NCBI GenBank assembly: GCA_030770425.1
Contig: JASJFT010000034.1
Coordinates: 1 to 64,000 of the forward strand
DNA: 64,000 nucleotides
Origin: Darksidea phi
Taxonomy: Eukaryota > Ascomycota > Dothideomycetes > Pleosporales > Lentitheciaceae
Direction of reading: 5' to 3'
Shown here: positions 57,501 through 64,000 of the stretch, one piece after another
How the letters are laid out: every line of letters starts with the position of its first letter
Position numbering within the stretch: the stretch's first letter is position 1
Position numbers and translations under genes: made by a program
Notes under the pieces: generated by a model
Seen by the model: only the letters and a program-made list of their open reading frames with translations
Database searches by the model: none
Told to the model about the DNA's origin: nothing

Positions 57501-59819
57501 GGCTGGCAGCGGTTTTGGAATAAATACGCTTTACAATTCACGACCCTCACAACTCTTCGCGTGCGAATGCCACGCTGTTTCGACAAGATTGGATCATGGC
57601 GGCTTGCGAAGCTTTTGAGCAAGCATGTGGGCTGGGCAATGCTCACATATACTGATGAGCGGCAACACATGCAGAATCGCGAGGATCTGCGTCCTATTCT
57701 TTCCGAAGAATGGGCTAGCGCATATGAACACAAGCAAGAATCACGAGTGTGGCCTGCAGGAAGGTTTGTGCGGAGAACCTGGGTATGGGACAGGTTGATC
57801 AGGGGCTCAGAGGACGGATTCAAGGAACTCAAACCTTTCGAGAGACAAATCTTGCACCCCAGTGGTATGCCGGAGGCCCCTAGAATAGTCCTTGAGCCTG
57901 ACTTCAAGGATCGGCCCGATTGGGCAAATCGACACTTTGAAGATGAAGACTGGGAATCAACTAGGGATGGTGAAGAGAAGGAGTTTGCGAAGGCTATCGC
58001 AAGAGCGCAAGATGCTGGCGCTCGTGAACAGGCTTATGAACGGCTCGACCGGCTGCAAATCAGGTCACCCCTTTCTAATGAGCAATCTGAACTTCAATTC
58101 CGCGGAACATATGGGCATCACATCCGAAATATTGCTGGGGACCAGTGGCGTTCCGAGCTACGTCCGCTTGCGTCACGACTTCAAGCTGACACAGGCCCCG
58201 CTCGAAGGCTCCTGCGCAATGTGGCAGAACCACTGCTCTACGCGAGTTACAATTGTCCCCCCTATGAAGCTATTTTCCGCAAGGCAGACCAGAAGGATAT
58301 CCATCCAGAGGCTGAAATACAGTGGAAAGACGAAATTGCTTTGGAATCTGGTACAATAGAACAAATCATCGAAGAGGAGCAGAAACGAAGAGCCAGGCCT
58401 TCTGGGGAGTTCCTACTGGAGTCCGGAGATGATCGCATGACTTCAGAACTCTACAAGCCTGCTGTTATTCCGGTGTTGAGCGCCGCTGCACCCTATGTCC
58501 AGAGGCCATCACCAGTCTGTGAATCAGCGACTTCTCTACAACAAAATGCACCAGCCGGCGGATTCCCGTGGCCATTATCGAATCCAGAAGGACATGACGA
58601 ACTGCCTTTAGCGTCCTCTAAATTAAAGAGCTTAGTAGGACCATCGATACGCCCACGCAAGGGACCCTTTAATTCCTCTTCCTCTGAGGACGACGAAGAT
58701 CACGATCTATATCAGCGTCCGGGAAAGGCTATTTGCATAAAAGAGACCTGGGAATATAGACCTGAACATGCTGCAGGGGTAGAAGAGGTTGGCCCGGCTA
58801 TTGAGCACCCCGATACAGCTTTTCTTGAAGCGCCAGCGGAGCCCGCTCTACAACATCAGTTTGAACTTGGACCTAAACCTCCCACAAGAAATGACAAAGC
58901 CGTGGAAGTGGAAGCACCACCTACGAAGTCAATGCGCAAAGCTTCCTCGAGAGCGGCAAGCACTACCAGCAAAAGCAAGGGCAAAAGGAAGAAAGCTGAG
59001 GCTGTACAAGAAACTGAGTCTGTGCCTGAATCTGTAGCAATTTCTCTTGTAGAAGATGGGGCTGTTGACTCCGCACAGCCGCCGGTTGAGACAACCAAAA
59101 GAGGCACTCGAAGCAAGACCTTGAAGCCGTCCAAAACCAAGTCTGTATCTGCACCCGCTCCTGCGGAAGAGGAGGTAGCCGATACCGCCTCAGCTCTAGA
59201 AGAGCCCAAAACGAAAACTAGCCGAAAGCGCAGGATGCCCAATCCTGCACCTTTTGAACCATTCGAAGTAGATGACGCAGCCGGACCAGCGAAAAAAGCG
59301 AAGACAGCGAAGCGAGCAAGCAAAAAGGCCTCGGCGTATGTCGAGGTACGTTCTAACCTTGACGAAACGGATGAGGAAGAGGTTGATGATCAAGAAGAGG
59401 TGAGCGAAAATACAAAAAAAGGTGTGGAGCGGACTGGAAGTGGCGCCGCATTTCAACCGCCGGAGAAGGGCGAGGATGATGGGAGTGAGGACGATCTTGC
59501 GCCTACACCTGCAAAAGGGCGGGGTAGAAGCCGTGCGAGAAGAACTACCGTTGCTGCTCCTCATCATAGTAGTAAGACAGCAGCTATTAGAACGCGTGGC
59601 GGCCATGGGAAGAGCAAGACTCGAGCGGCTGTCGATGACAACGTTGCAGCTGTAGGACTTAAACTGACTGACTACAATGTATTGACAGTGGTGAAGCTGA
59701 AGGAGTTGCTGAAGAAGCGAGGCATCAAACTGACAGGGCTTACGAAAAAGGCGCAGTTTGTGGAGAAATTAGAAGATTTAGATAGAGAAGAGAAGGGTGA
59801 AGACGAGAATGGGAGTTAG
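54572..59819 (+). CDS. Large SAP-domain protein, function unknown
   Basis: Joined as 54572..55029, 55102..56646, 56753..59819: 1689 residues, introns of 72 and 106 bp. Both junctions rebuild a Trp codon (EW/IAQ and DWDW/FMVPEQ). The N-terminal 900 residues mix helical and Leu-rich text (LPQLEALDLSNLPED, LTRLRWLGVRDWRL, LAQLCTSLATLSIRGN) as in fungal F-box/LRR-like proteins, but no F-box is clear. After about 1250 the chain is disordered and basic with acidic runs. The last 60 residues hold a SAP domain (LKLTDYNVLTVVKLKELLKK, then GLTKKAQFVEKLEDLD), which binds DNA or RNA in chromatin and repair proteins. Nuclear location is likely. No named family recognised. Confidence 0.75.
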
Positions 59820-61406
59820 TAATGGTAGCGAAGAAGTGTGATAAGAGGGGTATAATGCTTTTGGTTTTCTTTCTTTTGTATTATTGTGTGGTTTTGAAGG
59901 GGATCAGTGAATACAGATTATTTTCGTCACGGATTGAACACCTGGGTAGTTTATGCTTACTTGTTTGCAGGACGTCTTCTTTTTAGAACCATCGCCAGTT
60001 GGCGTATTGATTACAACTACTATCCACATCCTGGGTTATGCGTAGATGCGTACGTATATGCCGAATAGACCTTTGATACACCCACACACCCTGACAATGC
60101 TAAGATACTCTCGCGCGAACATAATCCCCTATAGAAAGGCAGATACCGGATTTACTGAGCCACACTACCCCACTTGGCTGCCTACTTGGCTGCCTAGATA
60201 CTTTGCAAGTAACGTCCTACTTTAGACGAGTGTTCCCGACTTCGACTACCACTATTTCGTCAAATGTAATCTGCGGCATATATAAATCTCTTTGTAAGCC
60301 ACTAGCACACCCTTATAGGCGCGCGCCTAACAAACTCGACTCCGGTAGTGCATCTCCAGCAAATACTGATAGAACGCTGTATAGTAGTCCACAGTAAACC
60401 GACGCTCATCGTAAATGACCTAGCAGAGCACATCAGCGAAGACGATAATGCTTGCATTTCCACATCAAGCATATTCTCGTAAGACTGACCCTCGGAGAAG
60501 TGGATTTTCGCATGGATAAATTCGAGTAGTGATCAACACAGAAGCCAACAGAACAGAAGCTAAGTAACAACGACAAGACTGTATTAGATCCACGTGTTAA
60601 TACTATAAAATTAGATTTCCTAGCCCCACATACGTATGAACATCGTCGATATACACCGGCTCCGTAGAAGAAAGAAGTTTACTACGCCCTAACTTGCTAA
60701 TCAGCGCTTAAAAAAAGGCCTTCTCCCTATCTATAAAGTACTGGCCCTCCACGGTTTCTAGTAGGCTAGGTTAGATAATAGATAATTAATATATTAGTAG
60801 TTCTATAAGTGTCACGTGTTGCGCATTTTGGGAAGTTGATTGCTCTGATTTCTACACAAGCTGAGTATCTAGCGATATATACAGAGAGAGTTCCCAGAAC
60901 AGGCCACCTATTGACCAGGCTTGATCAAGCATTTCCCCATTTCCTCAGTATCACCGCGTTAACCGTTGCTTTTAGGGAATCTCCTCATCAAATGGAGTCC
61001 TGAAGCGTTCTGTTGTACAGACAGCCGCGACAGCATTTGTTCGCACGGAGCTAGACGGGGCAAGAGGCAGGAATGGATCGCGGTCGGTTTCAAACGCCGT
61101 ATAGGTCTTAAGTACACTCTTTAAGTTTATTTGATTTGGATTCGCATAGTGGGAGTCTCTTTAGAAGGTCCGCACGAAACACAATAGGAGTTTGTACATA
61201 GTAGAGGTGCTATACCCACACCTTATACACGATAATAGAGCTGTAGAGCTATACACAGTACTATCGATCGTAAGCGACGAGGTAATATTTCGAACATTAA
61301 GGCGCTAGACGAGAAATAATATATAATACCGAACCACAGAGCCTAGTTAGGAGACCAACAGCGGTAGCGAGGAGTTAGCGCACTAATACCACCTATAGTA
61401 TAAAAA
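59820..61406. other. AT-rich region, no intact gene
   Basis: Short frames (60203-60397, 60809-61003) carry no domain. 60177-60196 contains CTTGGCTGCCTA twice in tandem. 61131-61180 matches the repeat at 20092-20144. AT content rises toward 60560-60800. TA-rich decay resembles RIP. Confidence 0.5.
61131..61180. repeat. Dispersed repeat, second copy of 20092-20144
   Basis: GATTTGGATT...AAGGTCCGCACGAAAC matches the copy at 20092-20144. The final 16 bases are identical and the rest has small gaps. The two sites lie 41 kb apart. Confidence 0.6.
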
Positions 61407-62020
61407 TTGCCCGCGATAATACCAGCATCCTACTTACTATATCTATCTCTTATCCTCAGCCAGCTTCCTTATATCCATCTCTTATCCTTAGCTAGCTTCC
61501 TCACCTCTTCCTTAAACTTACTATTAACACCCACCAACTATATATCTTTACTAACAATCGTTCGCCTAGTCCTTCGACAGGACTTTTAGTAGAAGGAACT
61601 AGAGCGAAATAGACTATTCGAGTATAGCGCTCTAAACCTTTTAAATATCGCGGCGGAGCATCCCCGGCGCTATAAGCGGGAGGTACTATCGACAGGGCTC
61701 CTCGATTATAACAACTATTAGTATAAAACTAACTATACGTTGGATATATTTGAGGGAACGAGCGGTAATAGGATTCTCGTACAGCTATTAGTAGTTACCT
61801 ATATTATATTCCTGTCCGAGGCCCTATATAACGAGGATAGGCGTTTCGTCCAGAGGCAGCTATACCGTCTACGCAGGCTAGAGGAAAAGCTTATACAGGG
61901 AGGATCGTTATAGAAGGAGGAATCGGCCTTCTTAGCACGCTATAGAGGGAGCGAATACCTAACGTAGAAGATGGAGCTGGTATCCATGGTAGATACGATA
62001 CGAACGATAGCGTAGGGGGT
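61407..62020 (+). pseudogene. RIP-disabled reading frame, family unknown
   Basis: One continuous frame of about 205 codons starting near the ATG-like codon at 61407. From 61560 it reads RLVLRQDF, two stops, KELERNRLFEYSALNLLNIA, later DIFEGTSGNRILVQLLVV, NEDRRFVQRQLYRLRRLEEK, ESAFLARYRGSEYL. The six in-frame stops are all TAG and several sit where Trp would be natural. TGG to TAG is what G-to-A RIP on this strand would give. I do not recognise the protein. It is flanked by AT-rich DNA and a 31-bp tandem repeat near 61440-61500, so a repeated element is likely. Confidence 0.5.
61440..61500. repeat. 31-bp tandem repeat, two copies
   Basis: TATCTATCTCTTATCCTCAG and the next CCAGCTTCCT recur as TATCCATCTCTTATCCTTAG and CTAGCTTCCT. 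It lies inside the relic frame. Confidence 0.6.
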
Positions 62021-62912
62021 AGGTTGTTGGCGCGTTTAACTGTCTACATATATCATTAGTAAATTAGGAGCTATTATTATCGTGTAGTTGCTGTCTATAC
62101 TATTACGTAAGATGTCGAAACATTAAAACACAATGAGGTGATTAGAATCACGAAAAACACAGCCAGCCCAGGAGCCAACGTGACGTCACGCCGGGTAGTG
62201 GCCCAAGCTCCTGGGGGAGGGGCTTTAAGTTTATATATCTCAAACTTCTTTTAAAAGCATTAGATGTAGTGTTGTAAACCCACGTAAACAAAATACATCA
62301 TTGACCTTTCCTCTTACGTACCAAGACCTCCTGTGTTCTAAACGGGGCTTGAGGTTGACTCTAGCAATCTCGCACATGTGTTCAGCCTACAGCGTCCGAA
62401 ATTTCTTATGCCTAGCTTCATGTTGCAGGTGGGGAACACGGTGAGCGAGGCTGCGTTGAACGTTTCTTGGGGATCTAAGGGAACACAAACCGCAAAGTTT
62501 GAGATACCGAACTGCTTAAGAATTCTTGAAGAAGATGGAGTTTAGTGGCTATGTTTGATTGGAGGATTAAGTGATGCTAGCTGCAACGACGGTTGTCGGT
62601 TGGGAGACAACCCCCATTCGCATATTATGCCGAATTGAAAACGCTCTTGTGATCTTTACATGCACTGAGAGACCCGGGGAATTGATATCCGTTGCTAGCA
62701 CGTATAAACTTCCCAATAAAAACTGCCCATTTTCGCGACGGGTCTCATTGGTCAAGGCAAGGTGGATTGACACCTTCCCAATGCGGCAAGTCGCGTAATT
62801 AAGCCGGCCGCCCTTCGCGTTATTACTTAGACTCGACTTCACCCACCCAGCACCTCTCTCTAGGTCATCAGCTTTTGTTAATATATTGTCTCGATCTTTA
62901 TACCACTTGATC
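62021..62912. other. Intergenic with palindromic and LTR-like features
   Basis: Contains the palindrome CGTGACGTCACG (62179-62190) inside a longer inverted arrangement (CCCAGGAGC and GCTCCTGGG). The tract 62110-62340 has a GC-richer centre than its surroundings and could be a solo LTR, but I could not find a second copy or a target duplication. The last 100 bp are the MFS promoter. Confidence 0.4.
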
Positions 62913-64000
62913 ATGGACGATATCCAGCTCGAAGAGCGTCGGCCCGGCTCCAAAAACCCTGCATCGATTCACGACGGTCACGGGAATGACTCATCCTCAT
63001 CTACAACGCTAGATGCATTGTCTCTTGCTCACCAGTACCCACAAGGCATTCGACTCATTATTATCACCATCGGCTTGATCCTCAGCATTTTTGTAGCTGC
63101 ACTCGATCAAACCATCATTTCAACAGCTATCCCCAGCATTACTACTGAGTTTGGCAGCATTAGCAATATCGCTTGGTACGGGTCAGCTTACAACATTACC
63201 ACAACCGCATTTAAATCGACTTGGGGGAAAGCTTTCAAATACTTTCCGCTAAAGCCGACCTTCCTCTTGTCAATCGCAATCTTCGAAGTGGGAAATATGA
63301 TTTGTGCGGTGGCAGGAAGCAGTAGCATGCTGATCTTCGGGCGGGTAGTTGCTGGAATCGGTGGCGGGGGAGTTATGACAGGCACTTTTATTGTAATCGT
63401 GTTGACTGTGAAGGAAGAACACAGAGCCTTGTATATGAGCACTGTTGGTCTTACGTATGCTGTGTCGAGTGTGGCTGGTCCACTACTAGGAGGTGGGCTG
63501 ACCGACTCGCTGGGCTGGAGATGGTGCTTCTGGTAACAAGTTATTCTCCAACTATGTATGACCAATAATGCTGACACAATCGAGGATCAACTTGCCCATT
63601 GGAGCGCTTGGTGCAGCGATCATGTTCTTCGCCTTCAACGCCTCACTACCTCATACAGAGGCGACCTTATGGGAGCGAATTGTTCAAATGGATCTCGGAG
63701 GCAGTACGCTGGTAACTGGCTGCTTGACCTGCTTCGTGCTCGCAATGCATTGGGGCGGAACCAATTCCTGGAGCCAACCCCGTGTCATCCTCAGTCTGTT
63801 CGGTTGCTGCGTTTTGTTCCTCGCCTTCATCGGTAACTCATGGTGGATGGGCAGCAAGTCGATGATCCAAGCACATTTGCTCAAGAATAAGCGCATCAGG
63901 GCCAACCTATGTTGCGCCTTCTTCATTGCTGGAGCGTTCTTTCCACTTCAATTTACGCTTCCGGTGCAGTTCCAGTCAGTGAACGGCACATCAGCGACTC
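62913..64000 (+). CDS. MFS transporter, DHA2 drug:H+ antiporter type (partial)
   Basis: Joined as 62913..63532, 63585 to beyond the window edge; intron 52 bp with a TGCTGACA branch site. 344 residues are visible. After a cytosolic N-terminus (about 45 residues) come membrane helices: IIITIGLILSIFVAALDQTI (TM1, with the DHA2 motif LDxTI), the TM2-3 region (AWYGSAYNITTTAF), the antiporter-like GRVVAGIGGGGVMTG, then AGPLLGGGLTDSLGWRWCFW and INLPIGALGA. This is the 14-TM family that exports toxins and drugs from fungal cells. About 200 residues including the last helices lie outside the window. The ATG at 62913 follows a stop-rich leader. Confidence 0.9.

Overview
The window looks like nuclear DNA of a filamentous ascomycete (Pezizomycotina). 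A plant-associated dothideomycete is my best guess; that placement is inferred from gene content and was not tested. Signs: spliced genes with 50-80 bp introns (GT, CTAAC-like branch site, AG), a calmodulin gene whose first coding exon is only the ATG, a cutinase, a hyphal-growth GT2-type glycosyltransferase, Fot1/pogo DNA transposons decayed by C-to-T/G-to-A changes (RIP-like), and AT-rich blocks alternating with gene-rich GC-balanced DNA.

Layout. 1-865 is AT-rich low-complexity DNA with a palindrome and a 12-bp tandem repeat. 866-1725 is a three-exon cutinase; 2949-4418 a MYND/MSS51-type protein. 4.4-14.8 kb is a repeat-rich accessory block: gene relics, a conserved fungal ORF of unknown role (5893-6708), a decayed pogo element (7.5-9.36 kb), an NTF2-like gene, the WD40 tail of a broken NLR-type gene, a 415-bp MITE-like element, a pogo end fragment and an array of paired GC hairpins. 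14.9-17.6 kb is the GT2 glycosyltransferase. 17.6-20.8 kb is gene-poor. 20.8-42 kb is the core block: beta-carbonic anhydrase, dysferlin-domain protein, small membrane-anchored protein, CDT1-like replication factor, a large membrane glycoprotein, a decayed SDR gene, formyl-THF deformylase, SFI1 and cytosolic isoleucyl-tRNA synthetase. 42.4-49.8 kb is again accessory: a hemerythrin-like gene with a premature stop, two secreted/cell-surface genes, a second pogo copy with perfect 60-bp ends, a MITE remnant and a dead GMC oxidoreductase. 50.3-52.9 kb holds TLG2 and calmodulin, divergently transcribed. 54.6-59.8 kb encodes a 1689-residue SAP-domain protein of unknown function. 59.8-62.9 kb is a RIP-like AT-rich stretch with a relic reading frame, and an MFS (DHA2) transporter runs off the right edge.

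The genes do not form one obvious pathway or biosynthetic cluster. They fall into housekeeping genes (replication, translation, spindle pole, endosomal SNARE, calcium signalling, one-carbon metabolism, CO2 hydration) and host-interface or surface genes (cutinase, GT2 synthase, two secreted proteins, MFS exporter) that lie next to repeats. Exon joins were worked out by hand from splice signals and conserved protein sequence; no similarity search was run.
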